Positions 15,524-24,029 of a DNA stretch of 64,000 bases are shown one piece after another (within the stretch, counting starts at the first letter, position 1; each line of letters starts with the position of its first letter). Source of the DNA: Hyphomicrobiales bacterium (GTDB lineage: Bacteria > Pseudomonadota > Alphaproteobacteria > Rhizobiales > Rhizobiaceae); the NCBI GenBank assembly GCA_900465915.1, contig UBKJ01000016.1, forward strand, positions 1 through 64,000, read 5' to 3'. The translations under genes and the position numbers were made by a program. The notes under the pieces are model-generated. The model did not search any database and was not told the origin of the DNA. It saw only the letters and a program-made list of their open reading frames with translations.

Positions 15524-16311
15524 TGGCGGCGCGCATCGGCGTCGTCGGCGGCGCGGGCTGGCTGGGCGGCGCGGTGGCGGGCGCGCTGCTGGAGGCGGGC
15601 GTGGTGCGCCCCGAGGACCTGGCGCTCTCCTATCGCAGCAAAAAGCCCGACCGCTTTCCCGGCGCCTTCTGGACAAACGACAACGCGGGGCTCGCCGCGC
15701 GCTCCGACGTGATCCTGCTTTCGGTGCGGCCGGAGGACTGGCCGGCGGCGGAATTCGACGCCGAGGGCAGGCTCGTCGTCTCCGTCATGGCCGGCGTGCG
15801 GCTCGACCGCATCGCTGAGCGCCACGGGACCGCGCGCGTCGTGCGCGCCCTGCCCAACGCCGCGGCCGAGGCGCGCAAATCCTTCACGCCCTGGACCGCC
15901 TCTCCCGCCGTCACCGCAGAAGACCGCGCGCTTGTCCGCGCCCTTTTCGCCGCCTGCGGCGTCGAGGACGAGGTGGGCGGCGAGGCGGAGATCGACTATC
16001 TCACCGGCCTCACCGGCTCCGGCCCCGCCTTTCCGGCGCTGTTGGCGCAGGCCATGATGGACGACGCGATCGCGCGCGGCCTGCCGCGCGACGTGGCCCG
16101 GCGGGCGGTCAACACGGTGCTGGCCGGTACCGGGCGGCTCGTCGAGCTCAACGATCCCGATCCGGCGGAGACGGTGAAGGCCTTCGTCGACTATCGCGGC
16201 ACCACGGCCGCGGCCATCGAGACCATGCGGGCGGCCGGTTTCGACGCCGCGGTTTCGCAAGGACTGGCCGCAGCGGTCGCAAAAGCGACAAGGATGGGAG
16301 ACGCCTTTTGA
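15523..16311 (+). CDS. Pyrroline-5-carboxylate reductase-like protein
   Basis: A 262-residue ProC-fold protein. The N-terminal Rossmann motif is VVGGAGWLG, followed by SVRPEDW (the ProC VKPQ region), VSVMAGVRLD, VVRALPNAAA and the dimerisation signature starting LTGLTGSGPAF near residue 163. The start overlaps the TetR stop by one base (TGATG). The family reduces pyrroline-5-carboxylate to proline, or the reverse with related rings. Next to an N-methylproline-demethylase-type enzyme and a betaine importer, a role with proline-like products is attractive, but the divergent glycine motif and cofactor loop leave the substrate open. A GC-rich hairpin separates it from the transporter genes. Confidence 0.8.
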   Translation: MAARIGVVGGAGWLGGAVAGALLEAGVVRPEDLALSYRSKKPDRFPGAFWTNDNAGLAARSDVILLSVRPEDWPAAEFDAEGRLVVSVMAGVRLDRIAERHGTARVVRALPNAAAEARKSFTPWTASPAVTAEDRALVRALFAACGVEDEVGGEAEIDYLTGLTGSGPAFPALLAQAMMDDAIARGLPRDVARRAVNTVLAGTGRLVELNDPDPAETVKAFVDYRGTTAAAIETMRAAGFDAAVSQGLAAAVAKATRMGDAF

Positions 16312-16317
16312 TAAGGT

Positions 16318-16344
16318 CGGGCGGGTCCGCGCGGCGCCCGCCCG
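16318..16344 (+). other. GC-rich hairpin before the first betaine-binding protein gene
   Basis: A perfect 8-bp stem CGGGCGGG / CCCGCCCG with an 11-nt loop starts 7 bp after the ProC-like stop. There is no T run. Similar hairpins follow both binding-protein genes downstream, so this one may bound a separately processed or attenuated transcript segment within the operon. Confidence 0.45.
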
Positions 16345-16380
16345 TCCGATGATAACGCCGCGCCAACCGAGGGAACCACA

Positions 16381-17382
16381 ATGAAGACATTTCTTGCATC
16401 CACCTGCCTGGCCTTCGGGCTTCTCGGCGCCGCCTCCGCGGCGCAGGCCGCGAGCTGCGGCAGCCTCACCATCGCCAGCATGAACTGGCAGAGCGCCGAG
16501 GTGTTGTCGAACATCGACAAGATCATCCTCAACACGGGCTATGGCTGCGAAGCCGACATCACCATCGGCGACACGGTGCCCACCATCACCTCCATGGCCG
16601 AGAAGGGCCAGCCGGACGTCGCCCCCGAGGCTTGGATCGACCTGGTGCCCGACGTGACCAAGCGCGGCCTCGACGAGGGCAAGATCGTCACCGCCGCCAA
16701 GTCGCTGTCCGACGGCGGCGTGCAGGGCTGGTGGATTCCGAAATACGTCGCCGACGCGCATCCCGACATCAAGACCATCGGCGACGCGCTCAAGCATCCC
16801 GAACTGTTCCCCGACCCGGACGACAAGGGCAAGGGCGTCATCTTCAACGGCCCGCAGGGCTGGGGCGGCACGGTGGTGACCAGCCAGCTCTACAAGGCCT
16901 TCGACGCCAAGAAGGCCGGCTTCAACCTCACCGACACCGGCTCGGCCGCCGGCCTCGACGGCGCCATCGCCAAGGGCTACGAGCGCAAGGAAGGCTTCAT
17001 CACCTATTACTGGGCCCCGACGGCGCTGCTCGGCAAATACCAGATGGTCAAGCTCGATCCGGGCTATCCGAACGACGCCGCCGAGTGGAAGCGCTGCAAC
17101 ACAGTCGCCGACTGCCCAGATCCCAAGCCCAACGGCTGGCCGGTCGACCGCGTCGTCACGCTGGTCGCCAAGCCCTTCTCCGAGAAGGCCGGGCCCGAGG
17201 TCATGGACTATCTCAACAAGCGCGAATGGTCGAACCAGACCGTCAACGCGCTGATGGCCTGGATGACCGACAACCAGGCCAGCGGCGAGGAAGGGGCCAA
17301 GCATTTCCTCAAGGAAAGCCCGGACCTGTGGAAGAAGTGGGTGTCGCCGGAAGCGGCCAAGAAGATCGAAGCCGCGCTCTGA
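16381..17382 (+). CDS. Glycine-betaine/proline-betaine-type ABC substrate-binding protein (copy 1)
   Basis: A 333-residue OpuAC/ProX-type binding protein with a signal peptide ending near residue 23 (SAAQAA before SCGSL). The mature protein keeps family motifs: LTIASMNWQSAEV at the N-terminus, EKGQPDVAPEAW, GPQGWGGTVV and YYWAPTALLGKYQMVKL, with several aromatic residues able to form a cation-pi cage for a quaternary onium group. Two cysteines (in RCNT and DCPDP) may form a disulfide. It is about two-thirds identical by eye to the next gene, a tandem paralogue. Both probably deliver ligands to the permease and ATPase at 18574-20506. Confidence 0.9.
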   Translation: MKTFLASTCLAFGLLGAASAAQAASCGSLTIASMNWQSAEVLSNIDKIILNTGYGCEADITIGDTVPTITSMAEKGQPDVAPEAWIDLVPDVTKRGLDEGKIVTAAKSLSDGGVQGWWIPKYVADAHPDIKTIGDALKHPELFPDPDDKGKGVIFNGPQGWGGTVVTSQLYKAFDAKKAGFNLTDTGSAAGLDGAIAKGYERKEGFITYYWAPTALLGKYQMVKLDPGYPNDAAEWKRCNTVADCPDPKPNGWPVDRVVTLVAKPFSEKAGPEVMDYLNKREWSNQTVNALMAWMTDNQASGEEGAKHFLKESPDLWKKWVSPEAAKKIEAAL

Positions 17383-17390
17383 CGAAAAGG

Positions 17391-17412
17391 CGGCGCGCTT
17401 CCGGGCGCGCCG
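17391..17412 (+). other. Hairpin between the two binding-protein genes
   Basis: A perfect 8-bp stem CGGCGCGC / GCGCGCCG with a 6-nt loop begins 9 bp after the stop of binding-protein copy 1. No T run follows. Position and form suggest 3'-end protection or partial termination, which would give extra binding protein relative to the membrane genes. Confidence 0.45.
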
Positions 17413-17440
17413 CATATAAAAGACGCACAAGGGAACCGGA

Positions 17441-18439
17441 ATGAAAAAGCTGCTCGCATCGACCTGCCTCCTGTTCGGCCTTCTGGGCGGAACCTCCCTC
17501 GCCTTCGCCGCCGAATGCGGCTCCGTGACCATCGCCAGCATGAACTGGTCCTCGGCCGAACTGCTGGCCAATGTCGACGACTTCGTCCTCAAGAACGGCT
17601 ATGGCTGCGATTCGACCATCGTGCTGGGCGACACCGTGCCGACGCTGACCTCGATGGCCGAGAAGGGCCAGCCCGACGTGGCCCCCGAGGCCTGGTACAG
17701 CCTGCGCCCGCCGGTCACCCAGAAGAACATCGACGAGGGCAAGCTGATCGTCGCCGGCAAGGCCTTCGAGAAGGGCGGCGTGCAAGGCATCTACGTGCCG
17801 AAATTCATCGTCGACGAGCATCCCGACATCAAGACCATCGCCGACGCGATCAAGCATCCCGAGCTGTTCCCCAATTCCGACGACCCGTCCAAGGCGGCGT
17901 GGTCCTCCGGCCCGCAGGGCTGGGGCGGCACGGTGGTGGCGAGCCAGTATTACAAGGCCTACAAGGCCGACGCCGCCGGCTTCGCCAATGTCGACACCGG
18001 CTCGGCCGCCGGCCATGACGGCTCCATCACCCACGCCTACGAGGCGCACAAGGGCTGGATCGGCTATTACTGGGAGCCGACGGCGCTCTTGGGCAAATAC
18101 GACATGGTGCGCCTGCCCTCGGGCGTCGCCTATGACGAGGCCGAGTGGAACCGCTGCAACAAGGTCGACAACTGCCCCGACCCCAAGCCGAACGAATGGC
18201 CGGCCGACGCCGTCGACACCATCGTAACGCAGAAATTCGCCGAGAAGGCCGGTCCGGCGCTCGACTATCTCAAGCAGCGCACCTGGCCGAACGAGCTGGT
18301 CAACAGGATGCTGGCCTGGATGGCCGACAACCAGGCCACGGGCGAGGACGGCGCCAGGCATTTCCTCAAGGAGAACAAGGACGTCTGGACCAAATGGGTC
18401 TCGCCGGAAGCGGCGTCCAAGATCGAGGCGGCGCTCTGA
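17441..18439 (+). CDS. Glycine-betaine/proline-betaine-type ABC substrate-binding protein (copy 2)
   Basis: A 332-residue paralogue of the preceding gene, with a signal peptide to about residue 23 (LAFAA before ECGSV). It shares VTIASMNWSSAEL, EKGQPDVAPEAW, GPQGWGGTVV and YYWEPTALLGKYDMVRL. Differences cluster in likely ligand-contact segments: SLRPPVT instead of DLVPDVT, IYVPKFI instead of WWIPKYV, and SVAYDEAEW-like spacing near the second lobe. Loss of the WW pair in particular suggests changed ligand preference, so the two proteins may widen the substrate range of one transporter. A strong 12-bp hairpin follows. Confidence 0.9.
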   Translation: MKKLLASTCLLFGLLGGTSLAFAAECGSVTIASMNWSSAELLANVDDFVLKNGYGCDSTIVLGDTVPTLTSMAEKGQPDVAPEAWYSLRPPVTQKNIDEGKLIVAGKAFEKGGVQGIYVPKFIVDEHPDIKTIADAIKHPELFPNSDDPSKAAWSSGPQGWGGTVVASQYYKAYKADAAGFANVDTGSAAGHDGSITHAYEAHKGWIGYYWEPTALLGKYDMVRLPSGVAYDEAEWNRCNKVDNCPDPKPNEWPADAVDTIVTQKFAEKAGPALDYLKQRTWPNELVNRMLAWMADNQATGEDGARHFLKENKDVWTKWVSPEAASKIEAAL

Positions 18440-18457
18440 TCCGCCCCGTTGCGACAC

Positions 18458-18487
18458 GGCGCGGCGCGCATCTTCGCGCGCCGCGCC
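18458..18487 (+). other. Strong 12-bp hairpin between the binding-protein and permease genes
   Basis: A perfect stem GGCGCGGCGCGC / GCGCGCCGCGCC with loop ATCTTC begins 18 bp after the stop of binding-protein copy 2. It is followed by TTCCATCATC rather than a T run. It probably limits read-through into, or protects the message upstream of, the permease and ATPase genes. Confidence 0.5.
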
Positions 18488-18573
18488 TTCCATCATCATA
18501 AGAACAAGACCGTCAAGACGGCTTCGACAGCAGGGCGCAGATGGCGCGCCATGCCGGAAAAAAGGGGAACCGC

Positions 18574-19461
18574 ATGGAATGGTTTTATAAATTTCCACAT
18601 ATGAACGACGATTCGCTGCGCGCGCTGAAGAAGGCCGTCGACGACGGCTTCCGCGGCTTCACCCGCGCCTATGGCGACGCGATCGAGACGTTCTTCTCGC
18701 CGCTTCAGACCTTTCTCATCCAGGCCGACCGCTTCATGACGCAGACGCCGTGGCCGATCATCGTGGCGCTGATCCTGGTCATCGCCTGGTTCGCGAGCCG
18801 CAGCCTCAAGATCGTGCTCGGCTGCCTCGTCACGCTGCTGCTCATCGGCTATTTCGACATGTGGGACGACACGATGCGCACCGTGTCGATGATCTTCGTC
18901 TGCACGGTGCTCTCGATCGTCATCGGCCTGCCCATCGGCATCCTGATGGCGCGCTCCGACACCATCCAGCGCATCATCAATCCCATCCTCGACGTGATGC
19001 AGACCATGCCGAGCTTCGTCTACCTCATCCCCGTGGTGATGCTGCTCGGCATCGGCAAGGTGCCGGGCCTGATCGCCGTCGTCATCTACGCCATCCCGCC
19101 GATGATCCGCCTCACCGACCTCGGCATCCGGCTCGTCGACAAGGACGTGCTGGAGGCCGCCGACGCCTTCGGCACCTCCAACTGGCAGAAATTGTTCAAG
19201 GTGCAACTGCCGCTGGCGCTGCCCACCATCATGGCCGGCATCAACCAGACCATCATGATGGCGCTGGCCATGGTCGTGGTCGCCTCGATGATCGGCGTGC
19301 AGGGGCTGGGCCAGCCGGTGCTGAAGGCCATCGCCAACCAGTATTTCACGCTCGGCGTGTTCAACGGCCTCGCCATCGTCGGCATCGCCATCATCTTCGA
19401 CCGCGTCAGCCAGGCCTACGGCAAGCGCCTCCAGAAGCACCGGGAGATCGTCCATGGCTGA
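18574..19461 (+). CDS. Betaine-type ABC transporter permease (ProW/OpuAB-like)
   Basis: A 295-residue inner-membrane permease. After a 50-residue polar N-terminus come the membrane segments and the coupling loop DVLEAADAFGTSNWQKLFKVQLPLALPTIMAG (in two parts), then INQTIMMALAMVVVASMIG and GLGQPVLKAI, as in ProW. I prefer the ATG at 18574 because AGGGG lies 6 bp upstream; an in-frame ATG at 18541 lacks a comparable site. The stop overlaps the ATPase start by 8 bp, so these two genes are coupled. Confidence 0.9.
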   Translation: MEWFYKFPHMNDDSLRALKKAVDDGFRGFTRAYGDAIETFFSPLQTFLIQADRFMTQTPWPIIVALILVIAWFASRSLKIVLGCLVTLLLIGYFDMWDDTMRTVSMIFVCTVLSIVIGLPIGILMARSDTIQRIINPILDVMQTMPSFVYLIPVVMLLGIGKVPGLIAVVIYAIPPMIRLTDLGIRLVDKDVLEAADAFGTSNWQKLFKVQLPLALPTIMAGINQTIMMALAMVVVASMIGVQGLGQPVLKAIANQYFTLGVFNGLAIVGIAIIFDRVSQAYGKRLQKHREIVHG

Positions 19462-20506
19462 CCACGTCTTCGGCGGCATCAAGATCCGCCATCTTTACAA
19501 GATCTTCGGCGCCGATCCCGCGGCCCACGTCAAGGCGGTGCAGGACGGGCTCGGCAAGACCGAGCTCAACGAGAAATACGGCCATGTGCTCGGCCTACGC
19601 GACATCAACATCGAGATCCCGTCCGGCTGCATCCAGGTCATCATGGGCCTGTCGGGCTCGGGCAAGTCGACGCTGATCCGCCACATCAACCGGCTGATCG
19701 ACCCGACCGCCGGCGAGGTGCTGGTCGACGGCGTCGACGTGGTGAAGATGAACGCGTCGGAATTGCGCGAGTTCCGCCGCCGCCAGACCGCCATGGTGTT
19801 CCAGAAATTTGCGCTGCTGCCGCATCGTAACGTGCTGGACAACACCGTCTTCGGCCTGGAGGTGCAGGGCGTCGACCGCGCCAAGGCCACCGACGTCGCC
19901 ATGCGCTGGCTGGAGCGGGTCGGGCTCAAGGGCTTCGAGAAGAAATATCCGAACCAGCTCTCGGGCGGCATGCAGCAGCGCGTCGGCCTCGCCCGCGCGC
20001 TCGCCAACGACGCGCCGGTGCTTCTGATGGACGAGGCCTATTCGGCGCTCGACCCGCTGATCCGCACCGACATGCAGAGCGTGCTCCTCGACATCCAGAA
20101 GGAGATCAGGAAGACCATCGTCTTCATCACCCACGACCTCGACGAGGCGCTGCGGCTCGGCGACCAGATCGCCATCCTGCGCGACGGCCAGATCATCCAG
20201 CAGGGCGGCAGCCAGGACATCGTGCTGCGCCCGGCGGACGACTACATCGCCAATTTCGTCAAGGAGGTGAATCGCGGCCGCGTCGTGCAGGTGGAGGCGA
20301 TCATGTCGCCGCTCGCGGCCGGCTCGGCGCCCAACGGCGGCCTGACCATCCCCGCCGGCCTCACCGTGGAGGAGGCCGTGCGCACGCTCGCCTCCGCGCC
20401 CGAGGGCGACGTCACCGTGGTGGCCCCGTCGGGCGACCCGATGGGCGTCGTCACCTTCCGCCAGCTCGCCTCGGCCATGGTCAACTCCCACAACGCCGCC
20501 GCTTGA
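19454..20506 (+). CDS. Betaine-type ABC transporter ATP-binding protein (ProV/OpuAA-like)
   Basis: A 350-residue ATPase. The start overlaps the permease by 8 bp. Walker A GLSGSGKST is near residue 67, the signature LSGGMQQRVGLARAL near residue 175, Walker B VLLMDEAYSALDP near residue 193, and the switch His in FITHDLDEAL. The ProV-type N-terminal extension (KIRHLYKIFG) and a shortened C-terminal regulatory region (about residues 285-350) are present. That region resembles only one CBS-type half, compared with two CBS motifs in OpuAA. Osmotic gating as in OpuA may therefore be absent, consistent with a catabolic rather than osmoprotective importer. Confidence 0.9.
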   Translation: MADHVFGGIKIRHLYKIFGADPAAHVKAVQDGLGKTELNEKYGHVLGLRDINIEIPSGCIQVIMGLSGSGKSTLIRHINRLIDPTAGEVLVDGVDVVKMNASELREFRRRQTAMVFQKFALLPHRNVLDNTVFGLEVQGVDRAKATDVAMRWLERVGLKGFEKKYPNQLSGGMQQRVGLARALANDAPVLLMDEAYSALDPLIRTDMQSVLLDIQKEIRKTIVFITHDLDEALRLGDQIAILRDGQIIQQGGSQDIVLRPADDYIANFVKEVNRGRVVQVEAIMSPLAAGSAPNGGLTIPAGLTVEEAVRTLASAPEGDVTVVAPSGDPMGVVTFRQLASAMVNSHNAAA

Positions 20507-20520
20507 CCGGCAGCGCGCTA

Positions 20521-20543
20521 TCCGCCGGAATCATTCCGGCGGA
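20521..20543 (+). terminator. Hairpin ending the betaine-transport operon
   Basis: TCCGCCGGAAT (20521-20531) and ATTCCGGCGGA (20533-20543) form an exact inverted repeat beginning 15 bp after the ATPase stop, with one base between the arms, so the real loop would take in a few paired bases. No T run follows. Its position at the operon end supports termination. Confidence 0.5.
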
Positions 20544-20696
20544 AGCTGCTCCAGTCTGTGTACTGGTTTGTTACGCCTTTGCTATAACGCATTGGAACCA
20601 CGGCAAGCCTTTGATGCGTCGTATTATATGAACACTATCGTAGACGCTTCTCGATCGGCTGTGAGCCTACCAAATCGCCAGCGGCGTGCGCCGCGC

Positions 20697-20853
20697 TCCT
20701 CAGCCGGACTCGCCGAAATCACCATGATCTCCGTGATCTTGTCCGCTTCCTTCAACTGGATCGCCTCTTCCACCGCGATCTCGTCGAACGTGTTCGGCAC
20801 CTTCGCAAATTCAACGCCCGATCCGTATCCTTCACGCAGACCTTGAGATTGTG
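20697..20853 (-). pseudogene. Broken fragment of an electron transfer flavoprotein beta subunit gene (etfB)
   Basis: Read on the minus strand, the 369-bp gap between the betaine operon and the GMC gene encodes HNLKVCVKDTD and then, after a one-base shift near 20810, VEFAKVPNTFDEIAVEEAI followed by QLKEADKITEIMVISASPAEE. This matches about residues 11-75 of EtfB, whose hallmark here is NPFDEIAVEEA-L-x-LKE. There is no start, the N- and C-termini are missing and the frame is broken, so it is a remnant. It marks an old rearrangement point. The rest of the gap (20544-20696) shows nothing recognisable. Confidence 0.75.
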
Positions 20854-20875
20854 ACCAGCGATATGTTCGGCATCC

Positions 20876-22522
20876 TCACGCCGTCTTATAATAGGGCGCG
20901 TTCGACGGCGGTAGCGCCGGCTTGTTGAGGATACGGTCGGAAATCTTTTCGGCCATCATCATGATCGCGGCGCTGAGATTGGCCGTGACGATGCGGGGCA
21001 TGATAGAGGCGTCGACGATGCGCATCCGGCGCACCGCCTTCACCCGGGCCTCGCTATCGACGATCGCCTCGTCGTCGACGCCCATGCGGCAGGTTCCGGC
21101 CGGGTGATAGGACGTGCCGAGATTGGCGCGGACGAATTTTTCGAGGTCGGCGTCGCTTTGCGCGTCGGTGCCGGGGGCGAGCTCCTGGCCGCGATATTTA
21201 TCCCAGGCCGGCTGGCGGATGAGTTCGCGGGCGAGCCGCACGCCGTCGACGAGGTCGCGCAGGTCCTGACGCGATTGGAGATGGTTGAAGACGATCGACG
21301 GCGCGTCGCCCGGATTGGCCGAGCGCAACGTCACCCTGCCGCGGCTTTCCGGGCGCGACAGGTCCATCCAGAACTGGAATCCCGGAATGGCGACCAGCTT
21401 GCCATTCCTGACGTGGCGCGTCAGCGGCAGGAACTCGAACTGCATATTGGGGAACGAAACGTCGTCGCGGGTGCGCAGGAAGGCGCCCGTCTCGAAGAAG
21501 TTGGTGGCGCCGAGCCCCTTCTTCGTGAGCAGCCATTGCGCGCCCAGCTTGGCGCGGCCGAACAGATCGAGTTCGGACACCAGCGAATCCTCGTGACTGG
21601 TGGCGTATTGCAGATTGACGCCGGGATGGTTCTCCAGGTTCCGCCCAACCTGCCGGGCCTCCGCCTTGAGGGGGATTCCATGGCGGCCAAGCTCGTCGGG
21701 GTCCCCGACCCCTGAGAGCATGAGCAATTGCGGGCTGTTGAAGGCGCCGGCGCAGAGGATGACCTCCCGTTCGCATGTCACCAGCTGCGGCGCGCCGTTC
21801 TCGACGATCTCGACGCCGACGGCCGCGCCGTTTTCGATGGCGATGCGGTGCACTGTCGCGTTTTTCAGGACCTGAAAGTTTTCCCGTCCCTCGGCGGGAT
21901 GAAGATAGCCCCGCGCGCTCGACCAGCGCCGCCCGTCATGGATGAAAGACTGGGCGACATGCAGCCCTTCCTGGCGATAGCCGTTATGATCCGGCGTGAT
22001 CGAAAAGCCGGCCTGTTCGCCGCCGCGCAGGAAGGCGTCATAGAGCTTGTGCCCGGCCTTGCACCGGCTGATCCGCATCGGGCCTTCGCCGCCGCGCCAT
22101 TCGTCCGCGCCGCCGTCGAAGGTCTCCATCTTTCGGAAATAGGGCAGGCAATGCGCAAAATCCCAGTCGGTCAGGCCGCTCTCCGCCCAGCCGTCGAAAT
22201 CCATGGGATTGCCGCGATTGTAGATCATGGCGTTGATCGACGACGAACCGCCGATGAGCCGGCCGCGTTTTTCGTCGATGGTGCGGCCGTCGAGATGCGG
22301 CTCGGGACCGGACTGGTATCCCCAGCTGATCTTCGCGTTCTGGTACACGAAGGGAAGCGCCGCCGGCATCGACAGCATCAGGCCGCCGTCCGAACCGCCC
22401 GCCTCTATCAACAGCACCTTGATCGACGGGTCCTCGCTCAAGCGCGCCGCGACGATGCAGCCCGCCGATCCGGCCCCGACGACGATGTAGTCATAATTCC
22501 CGTTCGTCACCATGGACTCCAT
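20876..22522 (-). CDS. GMC-family FAD-dependent oxidoreductase (choline/alcohol dehydrogenase-like)
   Basis: A 548-residue GMC enzyme. The FAD dinucleotide motif is [19 protein letters not shown] near the N-terminus; GMC signature 1 is [18 protein letters not shown] near residue 85; signature 2 is [14 protein letters not shown] near residue 260; and the active-site histidine is in [11 protein letters not shown] near residue 475. It resembles BetA and polyethylene-glycol dehydrogenases and would oxidise a primary alcohol to an aldehyde. Two adjacent ATGs (22522 and 22513) are possible starts; neither has a strong ribosome binding site. It is the last gene of a minus-strand set with an amino-acid-type ABC importer, from which 79 bp separate it. 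Confidence 0.9.
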   Translation of the reverse strand: MESMVTNGNYDYIVVGAGSAGCIVAARLSEDPSIKVLLIEAGGSDGGLMLSMPAALPFVYQNAKISWGYQSGPEPHLDGRTIDEKRGRLIGGSSSINAMIYNRGNPMDFDGWAESGLTDWDFAHCLPYFRKMETFDGGADEWRGGEGPMRISRCKAGHKLYDAFLRGGEQAGFSITPDHNGYRQEGLHVAQSFIHDGRRWSSARGYLHPAEGRENFQVLKNATVHRIAIENGAAVGVEIVENGAPQLVTCEREVILCAGAFNSPQLLMLSGVGDPDELGRHGIPLKAEARQVGRNLENHPGVNLQYATSHEDSLVSELDLFGRAKLGAQWLLTKKGLGATNFFETGAFLRTRDDVSFPNMQFEFLPLTRHVRNGKLVAIPGFQFWMDLSRPESRGRVTLRSANPGDAPSIVFNHLQSRQDLRDLVDGVRLARELIRQPAWDKYRGQELAPGTDAQSDADLEKFVRANLGTSYHPAGTCRMGVDDEAIVDSEARVKAVRRMRIVDASIMPRIVTANLSAAIMMMAEKISDRILNKPALPPSNAPYYKTA

Positions 22523-22601
22523 GCGCCCGAGAAATTCCGCATCCTTTGCGCGAGTATTGGATACGATATCAATTCCACACAAGCCTCGCTGTTCCGGCCC
22601 T

Positions 22602-23330
22602 TCAGCGGATATGCTGGAGGAAGGTCGCAAGACGCTCGCTCGGCGGGTTCGCCAGCAGCGCCTTGGGGTCGCCGTCATGCAGGATATGGCCCTTGTCGAT
22701 GAACAGGAGCCGGCTGCCGACGTCGCGCGCGAAGCCGATCTCGTGCGTGACGACGACCATCGTCATGCCTTCGTCCGCCAATTGGCGCATGACCTGGAGA
22801 ACCTCGTGGCGCAGTTCCGGATCGAGGGCGGAGGTCGGCTCGTCGAACAGCATCAATTTCGGGCGAACGGCCAGGGACCGGGCGATGGCGACGCGCTGCT
22901 GCTGGCCGCCCGAAAGCTGGCCCGGATAATGGTCGGCGCGTTCCTTCAATCCGACCTTTTCGAGCAGGTCGCGCGCGATCCTTTCGGCCTCAGCTTTCGG
23001 CGAGCGCCGCACCTTCAAGGGGCCGAACATGACGTTTTCGAGCGCCGTCAGATGCGGAAACAGGTTGAACTGCTGGAAAACCATGCCGGCTTCGAGCCGG
23101 ATCTGGCGGATTTCGGCGGCCGTTCCCTTGGCGCTGATTCCGTCGACGATAAGATCGCCTCCCTGGATCGTTTCGAGCGCGTTGATGCAGCGCAGCAGGG
23201 TCGATTTTCCGGAGCCGGAAGGCCCGATCAGGAAGACGATCTCGCCGGGCTCGATGGAAAGGTCCACGCCTTTCAGAACCTCCAGCGTGCCGAAGCTTTT
23301 CACGACTTTTCGGAATTCGACGATGCTCAT
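22602..23330 (-). CDS. Polar amino acid ABC transporter ATP-binding protein (GlnQ/HisP type)
   Basis: A 242-residue ATPase with Walker [10 protein letters not shown] near residue 36, Q-loop [10 protein letters not shown], signature [15 protein letters not shown] near residue 135, Walker [15 protein letters not shown] and switch His VVTHEIGFA. The length and the [12 protein letters not shown] segment place it with amino-acid importers. The start ATG overlaps the permease stop (ATGA). It serves the permease and binding protein encoded directly upstream on the minus strand. Confidence 0.93.
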   Translation of the reverse strand: MSIVEFRKVVKSFGTLEVLKGVDLSIEPGEIVFLIGPSGSGKSTLLRCINALETIQGGDLIVDGISAKGTAAEIRQIRLEAGMVFQQFNLFPHLTALENVMFGPLKVRRSPKAEAERIARDLLEKVGLKERADHYPGQLSGGQQQRVAIARSLAVRPKLMLFDEPTSALDPELRHEVLQVMRQLADEGMTMVVVTHEIGFARDVGSRLLFIDKGHILHDGDPKALLANPPSERLATFLQHIR

Positions 23331-23983
23331 TTGACGTGCGCCCGCTTTTCGACAAGGCGGAAAACGATCGCCATGGCGGAGATGATCGCCAGATAAATGG
23401 CTCCGACCGCCGTCCATATCTCCACGGCGCGATAGTTCTCCGTCATGATCTCCTGGCCGGTGCGCGTCAGTTCGGCCACGCCGATGACGATGAGCAGCGA
23501 CGTGTCCTTGAGGCCGATGATGAACTGGTTGCCAAGCGCCGGGATCATCCGCCGGAAGGCGACGGGGCCGATGATATAAAGCAGCACCCGGTGAAGCGGC
23601 AGGCCCATCGACAGGCCGGCCTCGCGCAGCCCGTCCGGGACCGCAAGGAATCCGCCGCGGACGATTTCGGCGAGATAGGCCGAGGAGTTGACCGTAAGCG
23701 CGATCATGCCGGCGGTCAGCGCGGTGAGCTTTATTCCCAGGAGCGGCGGCAACGCGAAATAGATGAACATGATCTGGACGACCATGGGCGTGCCGCGGAT
23801 CAGGCCGACATATATCTGCATGACGGCGGAAACGGGCCTTGGCGCATAGGTCCTGAGAACGCCGATCGCCGTTCCCAGGATCATGCCCGCCGTCAGCGAC
23901 GCGGCGGCGACCATCACGGTCACGGCCGCGCCGCGAAGCAGCGCGGGAAGAGCGTCGACGATCGCCGACCATTCGAAGGTCAT
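23327..23983 (-). CDS. Polar amino acid ABC transporter permease
   Basis: A 218-residue HisM/GlnP-type permease with about five membrane segments, the RGTPMVVQIMFIYF motif near residue 63 and the coupling loop EAGLSMGLPLHRVLLYIIGPVAFRRMIPAL (in two parts) near residue 120. It is the only permease of this importer, so a homodimer channel is expected. It is coupled to the ATPase gene by an ATGA overlap and follows the binding-protein gene by 46 bp. Confidence 0.92.
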   Translation of the reverse strand: MTFEWSAIVDALPALLRGAAVTVMVAAASLTAGMILGTAIGVLRTYAPRPVSAVMQIYVGLIRGTPMVVQIMFIYFALPPLLGIKLTALTAGMIALTVNSSAYLAEIVRGGFLAVPDGLREAGLSMGLPLHRVLLYIIGPVAFRRMIPALGNQFIIGLKDTSLLIVIGVAELTRTGQEIMTENYRAVEIWTAVGAIYLAIISAMAIVFRLVEKRAHVK

Positions 23984-24029
23984 GACAGCTCCGCTTGACT
24001 GTTGATTGCGTCAGGGCCGCGCGCTTTCC

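Noticed and set aside
16381..18439. Tandem binding-protein genes as an assembly duplication
   Set aside because: The two genes differ across their whole length in protein and DNA sequence, with different intergenic hairpins, so they are genuine paralogues.
20568..20846. A 92-codon plus-strand frame in the gap after the betaine operon
   Set aside because: It is the opposite strand of the etfB fragment and has no homology or good start.
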